Part shown: one piece after another, positions 22,348-33,679 of the stretch
How the letters are laid out: every line of letters starts with the position of its first letter
How positions within the stretch are numbered: the first letter of the stretch is position 1
Origin: Trissonchulus latispiculum
Taxonomy: Eukaryota; Nematoda; Enoplea; Enoplida; Ironidae
Assembly (NCBI GenBank): GCA_030248195.1
Contig: JASAND010012963.1
Coordinates: 41,569 to 105,568 of the forward strand
Length of the DNA: 64,000 nucleotides
Direction of reading: 5' to 3'
Program-made: the position numbers and the translations under genes
Notes under the pieces: model-generated
What the model was told of the DNA's origin: nothing
What the model saw: only the letters and a program-made list of their open reading frames with translations
Database searches by the model: none

Positions 22348-23640
22348 TAGGGGTCGCGGCAGCGACCCCTATAATATGTGTGAAAAGTGGCTGGAGACAG
22401 TGTAAAATAAGCTGCGCAGAAGCTGCGCAAAATCCTGCGCAGATCCTGCGCAGATTTCATGCGCAAATTGTAGAACACATCGAGTTTAGTATGTCTGTGA
22501 AGTTTCAACTTTTTTGCGCCGCAGCTGCGCCACAGCGCCGCAGTGGCGCCGCAAAGTCGGCTCATAGCGAAAAGTGACTATTTTTGTGGTCGTCGCTCAG
22601 GTCGAACGTTACGAGCTGGAGCTGATTTCTTTTTATATTCAGAAATTACATATATTGAACTAACTAACGGTCCAGGTTGCGTTTCTCTATCGCTTCCCCA
22701 GCGACCACAGTGGCCCGTCAAAGATGGCGAAAATCCGAAAAATGAAAAATCATTTCTCGCTATCTATTTAACTTTGAAAGCTCAAATCTTCTATACAATG
22801 GTTTTCTGGCACGGAGAATCGATTCCCGCAGTCAGTTTTACCGTCAGACCCACCCATCTTGCTGGGCTGGTTCCAACTTGCCGTCGGGAGGGTCAAGTCG
22901 GAAACCGCTTCCTGGAGGTCCATAGTAGGCTCTACCTGGCCTCTCAAAACTTTGTCTATAGGGGTTTTCTGGTGTGCCCAGCTCATTCCCGGTATCCGTT
23001 TTGCCGTCCGACGTGTCTATATTGCTGGGCTGGTTCTATTTTGCCGTCGGGAGGGTCAAGTCGGAAACCGCTTCCTGGAGGTCCATAGATAGTAGGCTCT
23101 ACCTGGCCTCTCAAAACTTTTGTCTGTAGGGGTTTTCTTGTGTGCCCAGCTCATTCCCGGTATTCGTTTTGCCGTGCGACGTACCCATTTTGCTGGGCTG
23201 GTTCTACTTTGCCGTTTGAAGGGTCAGTCGGGTGGGAGGGTCAAATGGTCGAAAATAAAGTTTCTCAAAAGTGGTCAAATTTCGTATCAAATGAAAGCAC
23301 TAAGTGAGCTGACCAACTTTTGTCATAGAACTGCATACCCAAAGTGGCTGTAGAGTGCTGTGGTGGGGTGGGGTGCGGACTTAGGCGATTTTGGGTCAAA
23401 AATAAAATTTTTCAAACGTGGTAAAATTTGACATCAAATGAAAGCCCTAAGTGAGCTGAGCAACTTTTGTCATAGAACTGCATACCCAAAGTGGCTGTAG
23501 AGTGCTGTGGTGGGGTGGGGTGGGGACTTAATCGATTTTGGGTCAAAAATAAAATTTTTCAAAAGTGGTAAAATTTGGAATCAAATGAAAGCCCTAAGTA
23601 AGCTGAGCAACTTCTGACATGGAGCCGTCCACCAATAGTC
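22347..23640 (+). repeat. Hairpin-ended composite repeat with two internal satellites, copy A
   Basis: It starts at the palindrome ATAGGGGTCGC-GGCA-GCGACCCCTAT. There follow an imperfect CTGCGCAG-rich segment, a 450-bp body, three units of about 165 bp (landmark TGCTGGGCTGGTTC at 22860, 23023, 23191) and two to three units of 147 bp (landmark GTGGCTGTAGAGTGCTG at 23344 and 23491). A terminal hairpin plus a core of tandem repeats resembles Helentron-associated or 'pearl'-type elements, but no diagnostic Helitron end is seen. ORFs of 70-180 codons across the satellites have no domain and I do not call them genes. Confidence 0.75.
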
Positions 23641-23804
23641 ACGTGCCTATGAAACTTTTGTCTTTACTTCTTCAACCGGAATTTAAAAGATATATATAAG
23701 TATTTATATTTATTTATTATTTATTTAAATGATATTTAAAGGATATATATACGACACAGCCAACACACACATATTATCCTCTTTTGTGCGGAGCATTTTT
23801 GTTA

Positions 23805-23807
<3 letters not shown>

Positions 23808-23838
<31 letters not shown>
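23808..23838. repeat. (TA)n microsatellite
   Basis: About 15 TA units, directly before the ATTGT-rich target of the next element. Confidence 0.9.
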
Positions 23839-23841
<3 letters not shown>

Positions 23842-23852
23842 ATTGTTATTGT

Positions 23853-24233
23853 CAGGGTATTTTTTAGGGATTTTTTCGGGGGGGGGGGGGCTTCCGAGGG
23901 GGGGGGGAGAAATTTTCGGGGGGGGAAGATTTTTTGCCTAAATGAGCCAAAAAATGGTATTTTTTGGCGTATTGTGCATGGTGAAACGCTAAAAGTTCTC
24001 AAAAATGCCAGGATTTAAGCTAAAAATAGCTATTCTTACAAAAAAATCTTCGGCGAAGCCGAAACATTTTTGAAAATTTGCCTATTTTTGGCAAAAATTG
24101 GGGCACCCAAAAAATCCCGAGGGGGGAAGCAAAAATCCCGGGAGGGGGCGATTTCGGGGGGGGAAGGCATTTTCGGGGGGGGGAGGTCAATTTCGGGGGG
24201 GGGGCCGCCCCCCCCCCCTGTAAAAATACCCTG
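23853..24233. mobile_element. G-run MITE, 381 bp, 5-bp TSD
   Basis: Ends CAGGGTATTTTTTAGGG and AAAAATACCCTG; ATTGT is duplicated at 23848-23852 and 24234-24238. The hairpin TTCGGC-GAA-GCCGAA is at 24049-24063. Confidence 0.9.
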
Positions 24234-24314
24234 ATTGTGAAAACTGTTATTTTATGACTGCTTTGAATAGATATATACTCCTTACGCATGTGTATTGATG
24301 ATGATGATATACAG

Positions 24315-24507
24315 GTGATGAGCTAAGCTTTGTCCAGCTGGCAGAACAGACCGCTCTGGCATGGGTTGGTGACATGTGTTCGTTTGGAGCCCAGAGCCGG
24401 GCTGTGCCAGTTCCATTGTCCTCCCGCCGGAACGTTTGGTCTTCTGCCGGAAGCATCTGTGGCAGCCTGAAGTCTCTTGGTTCTAATGTCGCTGAGCAGC
24501 GCTTCAA
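24315..24507 (+). CDS. Coding-like internal exon, unknown protein
   Basis: A GC-rich island in AT-rich repeats begins after an acceptor (ATATACAG) and ends at a strong donor (TTCAA/GTACGT). The open frame, entered after two bases, reads DELSFVQLAEQTALAWVGD... for 63 codons with a balanced amino-acid make-up. No family is recognised. It lies inside the 28.8-kb block. Its end phase does not fit the exon at 27030, so a missing exon or a different gene is implied. Confidence 0.45.
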
Positions 24508-24738
24508 GTACGTCTTTGTATTGCAGTCCGGTTGGATGCAGGGTATTTCTAGGGATCCCCAGTGGGAGATGTCTGGCTTATATATCCCTTTTCATTTTGT
24601 TATGGGGGACTTCATGAGGGGCCCATTGATGAGATGGGCTCACCCAAAATGGGGAGCGTATTTTTGGAAAATTTTTGTGGATTTTTGTGTACAAACAAAC
24701 TGCTAAAAATAAGAAAAATTTTTAATTTTAACTGGTAT

Positions 24739-26120
24739 CATAGGGGTCGCGGCAGCGACCCCTATAATATGTGTGAAAAGTGGCTGGAGACAGTGTAAAA
24801 TAAGCTGCGCAGATGGTGCGCAAAATCCTGCGCAGATTTCATGCGCAAATTGTAGAGCACATCGAGTTTAGTATGTCTGTGAAGTTTCAGCCCCGTATCA
24901 CTTACCGTTAAAAAGTTACGCCCCGGACCGGTTATGGCGGCGATGTTTTTTTTCCGGTTTCTCCTATTTGATGGTTGTATTGTACATAATGTTCGCCGCT
25001 TTCACGTGATCTGCAGCGGTGGGCCAACCTAAAGGGCTATGGGGTCTAGTAGTACCCTCTAAAGAATTTAAGAATCACAACTTTTTTTGCGCCGCAGCTG
25101 CGCCACAGCGCCGCAGTGGCGCCGCAAAGTCGGCTCATAGCGAAAAGTGACCATTTTTGTGGTCGTCGCTCAGGTCGAACGTTACGAGCTGGAGCTGGTT
25201 TCTTTTTATATTCAGAAATTACATATATTGAACTAACTAACGGTCCAGGTTGCGTTTCTCTATCACTTCCCTAGCGACCACAGTGGCCCGTCAAAAATGG
25301 CGAAAATTCGAAAAATGAAAAATCGAAATTTCTCGCTATCTATTTAACTTTGAACGCTCAAATCTTCCATACAATGGTTTTCTGGCACGGAGAATCGATT
25401 CCCGCAGTCAGTTTTACCGTCAGACCCAGCCATCTTGCTGGGCTGGTTCCACTTTGCCGTCGGGAGGGTCAAGTCGGAAACCGCTTCCTGGAGGTCCATA
25501 GTAGGCTCTACCTGGCCTCTCAAAACTTTGTCTATAGGGGTTTTCTGGTGTGCCCAGCTCATTTCCGGTATCCGTTTTGCCGTCCGACGTACCTATTTTG
25601 CTGGGCTGGTTCCACTTTGCCGTTTGAAGGGTCAGTCGGGTGGGGGGTCAAGTGGTCGAAAATAAAATTTTTCAAAAGTGGTCAAATTTGGTACCAAATG
25701 AAAGCCCTAAGCGAGCTGAGCAACTTTTGTCATAGAACTGCATGCTCAAAGTGGCTGTAGAGTGCTGTGGTGGGGTGGGGTGGGGACTTAGGCAGTTTTC
25801 GGTCAAAAATGAAATTTTTCAAAAGTGGTCAAATTTGGTACCAAATGAAAGCCCTAAGCGAGCTGAGCAACTTTTGTCATAGAACCGCATGCTCAAAGTG
25901 GCTGTAGAGTGCTGTGGTGGGGTGGGGTGGGGACTTAGGCGATTTTCGGTCAAAAATAAAATTTTTCAAAAGTGGTCAAATTTGGTACCAAATGAAAGCC
26001 TTAAGCGAGCTGAGCAACTTTTGCGGTGTCGGATTTATGCCTTTCTCAACCGGAATATAAAGGATAGACATAGGCCCAACACACATATTATCCCCTTTTG
26101 TGCGGAGCATTTTTGTTACT
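24739..26120 (+). repeat. Hairpin-ended composite repeat, copy B
   Basis: It is closely related to 22347-23640, with the same terminal palindrome at 24739-24766, the same body, two 165-bp units (25437, 25600) and nearly three 147-bp units (25751, 25898). An extra segment at about 24890-25080 (containing CCGTATCACTTACCG) is absent from copy A. The tail ACACATATTATCC...AGCATTTTTGTTACTT (26090-26121) also follows copy A at 23765-23805. Confidence 0.75.
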
Positions 26121-27029
26121 TGTTAGGGTAAATTAGTGAAAATTTAGTTAAAAATCCGGCGACACCGGTAAAATTTTTGAAAAATTAGGGTTAAAAATTT
26201 GACAATTTTTGGGGTTATAGGGGATAGATCGGAATTTATGGGGTGTCGCAATGGGGGGCGGCACTAGGAATATAAACCAGGAGTTTTTGCAAAATGAACC
26301 AAAATTTGATAGGTTTTGGTCGTATTTTACATGAAAAAATGCTAGAAATTCTCAAAAACGCGTGGATTTAGTCTACAAATATATATATATACGTATATAC
26401 GTATTTTTAGGTAAGTTTTTGAAAATTTTCCTATTTTCGCTAAAATTTGGTTCCCCCATAACTCGCGGGTTAGGAAAGCAAAAATCGTGGAGGGGCCATT
26501 TGGGCCTCCTCTTTAAAAAATGGTCAGGTGTGTCGGTGTAACCTCTATACGTACGTACATACAAATTAAATTACGAGATTAAATCATCATCCCAGGTTAA
26601 TTCCAAGTTAAGGTTAGCACAATTAACCCGGGTAGTGACTTCGTCCGGTTTTAGACGCTGATAACAACCCAAAATAAGCCTATTTATGTAAATTTTAATG
26701 GAGGAAGTGAAAGTCCTTTGACTGGCTTGAGGAAGTTTACTGTATTTGGATCGGGAACCTTTTTTTAATGTTTGATTAGATAATCACTAACAATTCGAAA
26801 CCTCGTGTTGCCGATTTCGGACCATTTGCTCAGTTTCGTCAGAAATGACGCCACTGGCAAAAACCTGTCCAGAATTTATATACATTCTCGTTTATGCAGA
26901 TCGTCTCTTCAATTACGTACATGTGTGCTAATAACTAACATTTAAAGTTTTTGTTTAGAGTGAACGACCCCTGGATCCAAACATAACAGCCAGAGAATGG
27001 TTGACGGATGAAATGGCGATTTCTCCCAG
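26121..27029. other. No gene seen; degraded G-run element and AT-rich DNA
   Basis: CCGG-CGACA-CCGG at 26155-26168 is another copy of the GC hairpin. 26560-27029 is unique-looking. An open frame at 26960-27060 stops early. Confidence 0.4.
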
Positions 27030-27324
27030 GCCCCGCGCGTCTATTTCACTGATTCAGGGGTCCTGACCGGGGAACTGGGGGCCTTCTACCCCACTGTTCA
27101 GGCCAGGCCGTCTGTGCTCACCTGCATCCAGCGATCTGTTCACAGGGTTGGGAGCCCCAGTTGTGGGAAGCTGGTGACCCTGGCGTCGGACAATGCCTAC
27201 AAGGTTCTGTCTCGCTGGGGGCGTCACCTCTGGCAGCGTCCCTTCTTTCCCAAACTTTCCCATGTCTATCAACTACGGGTGCCTACCTATCGTCAGCAAT
27301 GTAGCTCCATATTGGCTGCTCCTG
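27030..27324 (+). CDS. Coding-like internal exon, unknown protein
   Basis: A GC-rich exon follows acceptor TTTCTCCCAG and ends at donor CCTG/GTAAGG. Its 98 codons read APRVYFTDSGVLTGELGAFY... and later DNAYKVLSRWGRHLWQRP. It has a normal composition and no frame breaks. I recognise no family. It is on the same strand as the exons at 24315, 33680, 37820 and 40927 and may belong to one or more genes carried in the 28.8-kb block. Confidence 0.5.
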
Positions 27325-27770
27325 GTAAGGACAATTTGTTTATTTGTAGTTCAAGAAAGGGGCGTTAAAGATTCTCCTAAACGCTGAGAGTTTTGTTTAT
27401 TTAGGAGAAATGGAGCGGTGGTATTCCCCCTAAAAGTTAGGAGTATATTGTGAAACGGCATTCTCCTAAGTAGTTTCCCAAGCCGGATTTAGGAACGTTG
27501 TTTTAAAATGCAACCAAGAAAACTTTTTGTTTTTTTCTAATAGTTCTGTTAGTTTGCAAGCAGTTTGTTGCGTCTTCGAAATTGAACTATATAACCCTTT
27601 GATCGAAGAGAAGTGAAAGCATTGTGTAAAGTTAGAAATTTGTTTGCGAAGCGAAAGCTGAAAGGATGGCAAGCTACAGCTCGCTCAGTATATACTTGAT
27701 AGAACATTTTTCCGTTTTCATTTTCGGGACCGCTTAGGCATTTGCTTTAACGTAGTTAGTCATTTTTCAA
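27325..27770. other. No gene seen
   Basis: AT-rich sequence with ATTCTCCTAA repeats (27370, 27410, 27460). It would be intronic if the exon at 27030 is real. Confidence 0.4.
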
Positions 27771-28060
27771 AATTTGAAGTTGATGTTTTCGAAAAATTAT
27801 CACTTTTTGACCCAAAATTTCAATACACCAAATTTTTACGCTGTAATTTTTTGCGCCTATATACTTCATCGACACTCATGGTCGACCGCTGCAGGCTATT
27901 TTTCTCTACCTTCCTCGCATTTGCTCGAGTACTTTACGATGGTAACCTTTTCACCCCTCACGAACCTCTAATTAGCTGGCACCAGGCCAACACTGTCTCC
28001 AGAGGGCCGCGCAGACGCCTTTATACCCATATTATGTAGGGGCGCTATCGCCCCCTACAT
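27771..28060. repeat. Single 335-bp-satellite unit, then the empty target of the 11400 element
   Basis: 27771-27912 matches units of the 38890-40290 array (shared CTCATGGTCGACCGCTGCAG). 27928-28030 matches 11333-11399 plus 12345-12400 without the hAT-like insertion. It ends in the palindrome TAGGGGCGC-TAT-CGCCCCCTA at 28036-28060. Confidence 0.75.
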
Positions 28061-28084
28061 AATATTACACATTTTCAGAAAATT

Positions 28085-29525
28085 TGCAACGAAAATTCGG
28101 GTGTGGGTAAAACCCGGCCCCGGCCCCGGCGCACGCACTTGTAGTAGGTGGGTAAAACCCGGCCCCGGCCCCGGCCCCGGCGCAGGGTAAAACCCGGCCC
28201 CAATGTTTAGAAAACCCGGCGCAATAAAACACTTGAGTATAATATGCATGATATATTGTATTAGTGTGTAACTTACGATAATGTAAACTGTATGATCCCT
28301 TACAACAATGGAAAAGTATATTTGTACGCATTGTCTTGCTGTATTGCATTATATAACAATTAAGTCACGCAATCAAATAATTTTCTTACAGATTGCATTT
28401 AATTTAATTTATTGCATTTAAACATTTACATTTAATAACGCATTTATATAAACGGCGTTAGGATACTCATTTTGAATAAAAAATGCATATATACTATTCG
28501 TACAATATACTCTATACCTCACGATGTTTTAGAATAGGGCTGTAAATTGTAAAAAAAGTAAAATTTACCTTAATAGTTAATAATTGTAAAAACATTTTTA
28601 CAGTTATTAACAGTAGCAAAATTTCAAACATTTTAGCAGGTTTTACACTTTTTAACACTCATTTTTGCTGATATATTTGTAATGCAAATGTGCATGTATT
28701 TGATGATATATTGTTTCAACAAGCAAAGAAAATGAAGATAAATTAGATTTTCCAAAATCATTTCTTTGCAATTTTTAAACAAGATCTATGTAATCTTAAG
28801 TGTGCTTGAAAATGTTTTCTTTCAAAATTAGCACTAAAGTTTTGAAAATTTGCAATCAATTTCTCTCCCAATTCAGTCCCAGTTAGAAGGGAAAATTTGT
28901 TTGATGTAACTTTCGAAAAATCAGACCAATTTAGCTCAAACTTTGCGTGGAATAGACCAACACATTTCTGATTGATCGGGAATGTGTAGAATTTTAAAAT
29001 TTAAGAATTCTTAATATGTAAGTTTACTACGGGGATGCCAAGAGAAGAGGTACAAAAATTTTCAAGTGCTCCTTAATTTCCCCCTTCCCTTGGAAAACTT
29101 AATTTTTTTTAAAAAATTATATACAGTTTTACCTATTACGTACTATCTCAAGAAATAATTATACTGAATAATTTAAAACTTTTTATTCGGATCTTACAAA
29201 TATATACTATGAGTTCAAAATAATTTGTTTTGATAGGTAGGTACCATTAATGAATGTATATATATATTAAATGGCTACAAAACCTTGTGTAAAGAGGTAA
29301 GTATAAAGATATTAAATCGATCAACTACGCCTTAAATGTTTACATATATGCGTAATTACACATAAACCTCTTTTATGCTACATAAGAATTTACACTGTAT
29401 CTGCGCCGGGCTAGTGCGCCGGGTTTTACCCACTTATTAAACTCTTCGTGCGCCGGACTGGGGCCGGGGCCGGGTTTTACCCATGTGCGCCGGGGCCGGG
29501 GCCGGGGCCGGGTTTTACCCAGACG
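28085..29525. mobile_element. Element with inverted GGGTAAAACCCGGCCCC arrays at both ends
   Basis: Three to four copies of GGGTAAAACCCGGCCCCGGC lie at 28103-28222, and three copies of the inverse (GCCGGGGCCGGGTTTTACCC) at 29418-29522. The 1.2-kb interior is very AT-rich and non-coding. The end arrays are CpG- and G-rich and could fold back on each other. I could not fix a target duplication. Confidence 0.65.
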
Positions 29526-30237
29526 GACGCATTTCAAGCTCTTTCTTCAAAGACACAACAATTATACTGTTATGAAGGAGAAAATTCGTGCCGCGGGCGC
29601 GAAATGTTTTGCTTTGCTTTTCTGTTGTTCTCCTTAATTTTTTCTACCTTCGAATCGCGGGCCCCTCTGTTCGCATTTTTAGAGATTTTTTACACTTTAC
29701 ATTATATTACATTATTATTATTATTATTACATTATATACTTTACTTTGGATATTTTACAAACAAATGTGAAATTCACATAGTAGGCCTCTCCTACTTTTG
29801 CTATTTTTCCTATTTTTTCCTATTTTTCTTTGAAATTCCTTTTCTTCCTATTTTTGATGAAAATTCCTTTTTTCCTATTTTTTCATTATTTTTATCCAGT
29901 TTTTGATTATTTCAGTATTAATGTCTGAGATAATGTTTAGTGTACGCATTAATCCCGGATTTTCAAAACTTTTCGGCTTTAGCCTGCCAACACCGGGACA
30001 AAATTAATTCTTTAGATTAATTTTCAAATGCACACCCCATACCCCATTGAAGCTCCAAAATCGAAGACTGTATGAGGAAAATTACCTTAGTCTCAAGCGG
30101 TACCCTCGTTTCGCCCATTATTACAATTTCAAGCAGTTGATATATAGCTCGTAAATCGTGGAGGCATGGATGAAATAACTCAATATTTAAACTTGGTACG
30201 TACAACAATGTATGGCTACATTATGTGTAAAAAGTCC
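29526..30237. other. No gene seen
   Basis: AT-rich and T-rich low-complexity sequence; the open frame at 29448-29906 is Phe/Leu-rich and not supported. Confidence 0.4.
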
Positions 30238-30780
30238 CGAAATAAGTTCTTTTAGCGTTCTAACACCCTCCGCGCAATCCCGATTCAAAAATTCGAGATT
30301 TCCGGTCAGAGTGGATTTTCCCAATTTCTGAACGGTTGGCAGCTACTATACATTTATGACTACATTCATTCGAAAGATCTCATTGAGCTTCACATTTTTG
30401 CTTTTTAAAGCAAGTTTCTAGCTTTTCTCTACCGTGACATATAGCCGATTTTCTTGTTTTGGCGCGAAAACTTGTCATTTTTGCAGAAATCAAATAAACA
30501 TTTCATGAACTACGCAAGCCGCAAAATCAAACTAAGGGCGTCTATCTGAAGGTCTCACAGGGACAAATTATCCGACGCATTATCATCTTCCAACTGGTAT
30601 ATATCCTGTAGGCTGCTATCATAAAAAAATGTAGTTTTGCAAAAACATGACCAATTTTTTCCAAAGATTGTGGAGCATTCACCATGCAAGTTGGAGGGCT
30701 GCTACTGAACAAATGTGTTCTGCACAAATATAGCCAGGGACGATTTTTTAGTTGCCCCGATTGCTGCTTTCATATACATT

Positions 30781-31196
30781 AACATAGGGTCGGGTTGTGG
30801 GGGGGGCTTGCCCCCAAGAAATTTTGAGGGGGCTTGTACCTTGACCAAAAATTTTCAGGGGGGCTTGTACCTCAAGAAAAAATTTGTTAAAATTTTCAAA
30901 ACATTAATGCTACTTTTATTAAAATGAGCAATTTTTTGTCAAAATTTGCAGAAAAACCTTCAATTTTTGGAAAAAATTTCTATATTTTGCCTGATTTTCC
31001 CGGAAAATTAAATATTGTAGCTAAAAAAGTACGGCGAAGCCGGAAATTTTTTGAAATTTTAATGTAAAAACTAATTTTTTTCGGCTGTTTTTCGTTACCC
31101 CTTGGCCATTTTTTCGTTATCCCTTGTACCCGACGGCAATAGGGCTTGTACCTTGTCCGGGTTGGGGGGGCTTGGACCCCCCCTCGTTAATCTATG
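30781..31196. mobile_element. hAT-like G-run MITE, 416 bp, exact 8-bp TSD
   Basis: Ends CATATACATTAACATAGGG and GTTAATCTATG; GCTGCTTT is duplicated at 30773-30780 and 31197-31204. The uninterrupted site is readable (inverted) at 12800-12822. It contains the hairpin CGGC-GAA-GCCG at 31032-31042 and repeats 'GGCTTGTACC' as 19166-19540 repeats 'GGTCTACC'. Confidence 0.9.
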
Positions 31197-31558
31197 GCTG
31201 CTTTCTAGCTATAGTAATCGCTTGACAAATTTGGGAAAAGTTGGCTAAATACAGGTTACGCACACATTTCAGCTTATTTCTCTATAACGAAGAGCGATTT
31301 CACAAAAAATAAAAAATCGTCCCCAGCTATTTGATGGAGGTATCGAACGATATAACCGATGTCTCGCGGAAAAATTTACTTGAGTCTGCAAAAATTCTGG
31401 AAAATTATTCTTCTAAAATGTGTTAACAATATTTTAGAAAAGAAACATTATTTTCGTGGCATGCATTAAAAAGAGAAAATGTCAAGCTACATTTTGATAT
31501 AAAAATGACTTCTTAACTCCAAGTAATGTTTGAGTAATAATGGTGCAAACTTTATTCC

Positions 31559-31690
31559 TGGACTGCACCAAAAAACTTCAAGGTTAGCTGCGGAATAGCA
31601 GAAGACTAAGTCCAAGTTTTGAATGGGAATCCAGTAGTTAGAGTTCTGCTATTCTGCTGCTATTCCTAAACTTTATTGGTGCAGTCCACG
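31559..31690. mobile_element. Small MITE, 132 bp
   Basis: Ends TGGACTGCACCAA and TTGGTGCAGTCCA are exact inverted repeats. The copy of the host element at 12429 lacks it. Relatives lie at 44193-44307 and about 44520-44630. Confidence 0.85.
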
Positions 31691-31722
31691 GTATGTGACC
31701 AAAGGGAATCACCACCTTAAGT

Positions 31723-32607
31723 CCATTTTAGAAAGTTTCTGAGTTTTCTCTCTACTTTTTTTGATAAGTTACACATTATTAAAAAATCAACAGAAAATGA
31801 AAATTATTTTGGAAAAAACTGGCGAGATTTTTGAAAATTCTTGGATATTTATAATGGCAGCAGTCATTATTTACAACTTAAAAATACGTTCAGAAACTTC
31901 AAGTCCTTCAAAGTTCGCTAATTTCTGGCATTTCAGGAACAGTCATTCATTGCTGACGTCATGAAGTCACTCAGGCTATGGGAAACAAGCAAGCCCCAAA
32001 AGAGGCATTATTCCTCTATAGACCTATGAAAATCCAATTGTCGTCTCTCGTCTTATCACAGTACTTCTCCCTCTTCTTCACAAAAAGAAACCATCTTTCC
32101 GACAATTTTTCTTAAATTTCTTTCCTTCAGTTATTAGAAATCCTACTGACTCGTTTTTTGCTGAAGCATTGAAGAATAGATTTTCAGTTTTTTTTATTGA
32201 TTTAGCTTTCAGCTATTCAAAAAACATAAGCTGACTCCTAACGCTGTCCTGTTCAGCTTCCGAGTCAGCTTGCGAAACTACAGCTTTGTGCCCAAAAACA
32301 TGTCATTATGACATCTTAAATATATATTAGCTGAAGAAACCAAATTTGCATATTCCATCGAAAGAACAATTCGCCCTAAGCTAGCCCTGTGCTAAAGATA
32401 GGGCTTATAGATGGGGAGATGGCATAGTATAAACAAGAGATACCTAATCTCTTTTTATACATTCCGGCTCCAGCCGGAACAAAAACGGAAAAATACCGGA
32501 GTAAACCGGAAAAGTTCCTGGCACGCTATTGTATTTCTATGCTTAATTGTTGGCATCTGTATGTCGGCACACATAGGTTCTATAAATTTTTGTTTTTACT
32601 TTTATAG
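31723..32607. other. No gene seen
   Basis: AT-rich; contains the palindrome TTCCGGCT-CC-AGCCGGAA at about 32463-32480. No domain recognised. Confidence 0.4.
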
Positions 32608-32758
32608 TTTCCGTAATTTATCACCATCTAAGATTGCTCGAACACCGCTAGCTGTAAAAAATGCCCAAGAAAAACGCTGTGGCCTGTATGGTCGAGATGT
32701 TGCTGGATCTCCTTCTAGAACCAGACCAGGGACTCGGAGCAAATCACGTGACCCGTGA
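32608..32758 (+). CDS. Possible terminal exon, short basic Ser/Pro-rich C-terminus
   Basis: After a pyrimidine-rich tract and acceptor TTTATAG the frame reads FRNLSPSKIARTPLAVK... and ends PGTRSKSRDP-stop. It is rich in Ser-Pro and Arg/Lys. It could equally be chance. Confidence 0.3.
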
Positions 32759-32859
32759 CGTCAATCAGCTTTAAAAGAATTTCTCAGGATGATGGTACCT
32801 TTTAAATTTCATTTGTGTCGAATACATCTTACAGAATTCGTGGGAGTTTTCCCGGTCAG

Positions 32860-33217
32860 CTGGTTTTTCTTAGGCAAAGCTTTCAGGGGGAAGTCTGGGG
32901 AGGGGGGCGGCCCCCTCCCAGGTCTGGGGGAGAAAAATGTTTTTCACAGATGCTTAAAAATTCATATTTTTTGCTGCTGATCTAAGAATTTAACTATTTT
33001 TAACCTAAGTTTAAGCTTAAAATAGCTTAAAATGCTAGTAAAAGGACAATGAATCCGGCGAAGCTAGAAAAGTTTTGAAAAATTTACCCTAAAAGCCCTA
33101 TTTTTCTGTAAACTTCTGAAGTCTGGCCTCAATTCTGGAGGGGTGCGGTTCTGGGGGAGCGCCCCAAGTCTGGGGAGAAACCGAATTCTGGGAAGCCCCC
33201 CTGTAGGAAATGGCCAG
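32860..33217. mobile_element. G-run MITE, 358 bp, 5-bp TSD
   Basis: Ends CTGGTTTTTCTTAGG and TAGGAAATGGCCAG; GTCAG is duplicated at 32855-32859 and 33218-33222. It has a decayed hairpin, CCGGC-GAA-GCTAG, at about 33055-33067. Confidence 0.85.
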
Positions 33218-33326
33218 GTCAGATCTTTAGTCTGCAGTTAGTGAGGCATAAATTAATGAATTAGAGCAGTGTTATGATCCGAATTGGTGTTTCTAGCTCA
33301 AACTATAGCTAAGTTTTATAGCTTAT

Positions 33327-33398
33327 GGTCTCCATGCCTCAGTTGGCACAAAAGCTTGTACAGTAAACGAAAGTTGCTTGTTCAAATCCGGTCAAGCA
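33327..33398 (+). ncRNA. tRNA-like sequence, probable SINE head
   Basis: A-box-like TGCCTCAGTTGG and B-box-like TGTTCAAATCC occur 37 nt apart in a 72-nt span. The acceptor stem is weak. I read it as a tRNA-derived SINE or relic rather than a working tRNA. Confidence 0.4.
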
Positions 33399-33679
33399 TA
33401 GATTTTTAGACTTTGACTGGTGCACGACCACATTTCCATTGTGGTGGTCCACGAGGTCGGTACCACCACATCAGGCAACAGTGAATACAAACAAACTCAT
33501 GAAATTGATTATTTAATGGAATAGAGCTTATTCTTGAGCCTGCAGCTATTTCATTGCTTTACTACGTTTTTACTTTTGAAGATAGTAGGTTTTAATTAGG
33601 GAATTTGTTTCTTTTCCGGTTAATTATTTGGTGACCTGTTAGTGTAAAATAGTTGTGCGGACGTTAACTTTTGGTTTAG

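Larger units (their letters stand above)
30238..31718. mobile_element. TTAA-flanked MITE, inverted copy, left-truncated, with two nested insertions
   Basis: It is the reverse complement of 12429-13340. The right end GGAATCACCACC is followed by TTAA (31719-31722). It is interrupted by 30781-31196 and 31559-31690, both absent from the copy at 12429. Confidence 0.85.

Noticed and set aside
22347..22375. Helitron 3' end at the palindrome
   Set aside because: There is a hairpin, but the expected CTRR terminus and A-T insertion context could not be shown, and no Rep/helicase is present.
22543..23088. 181-residue ORF across the 165-bp satellite
   Set aside because: The protein is itself the tandem repeat, the sister copy at 24739 breaks the frame differently, and no domain is present.
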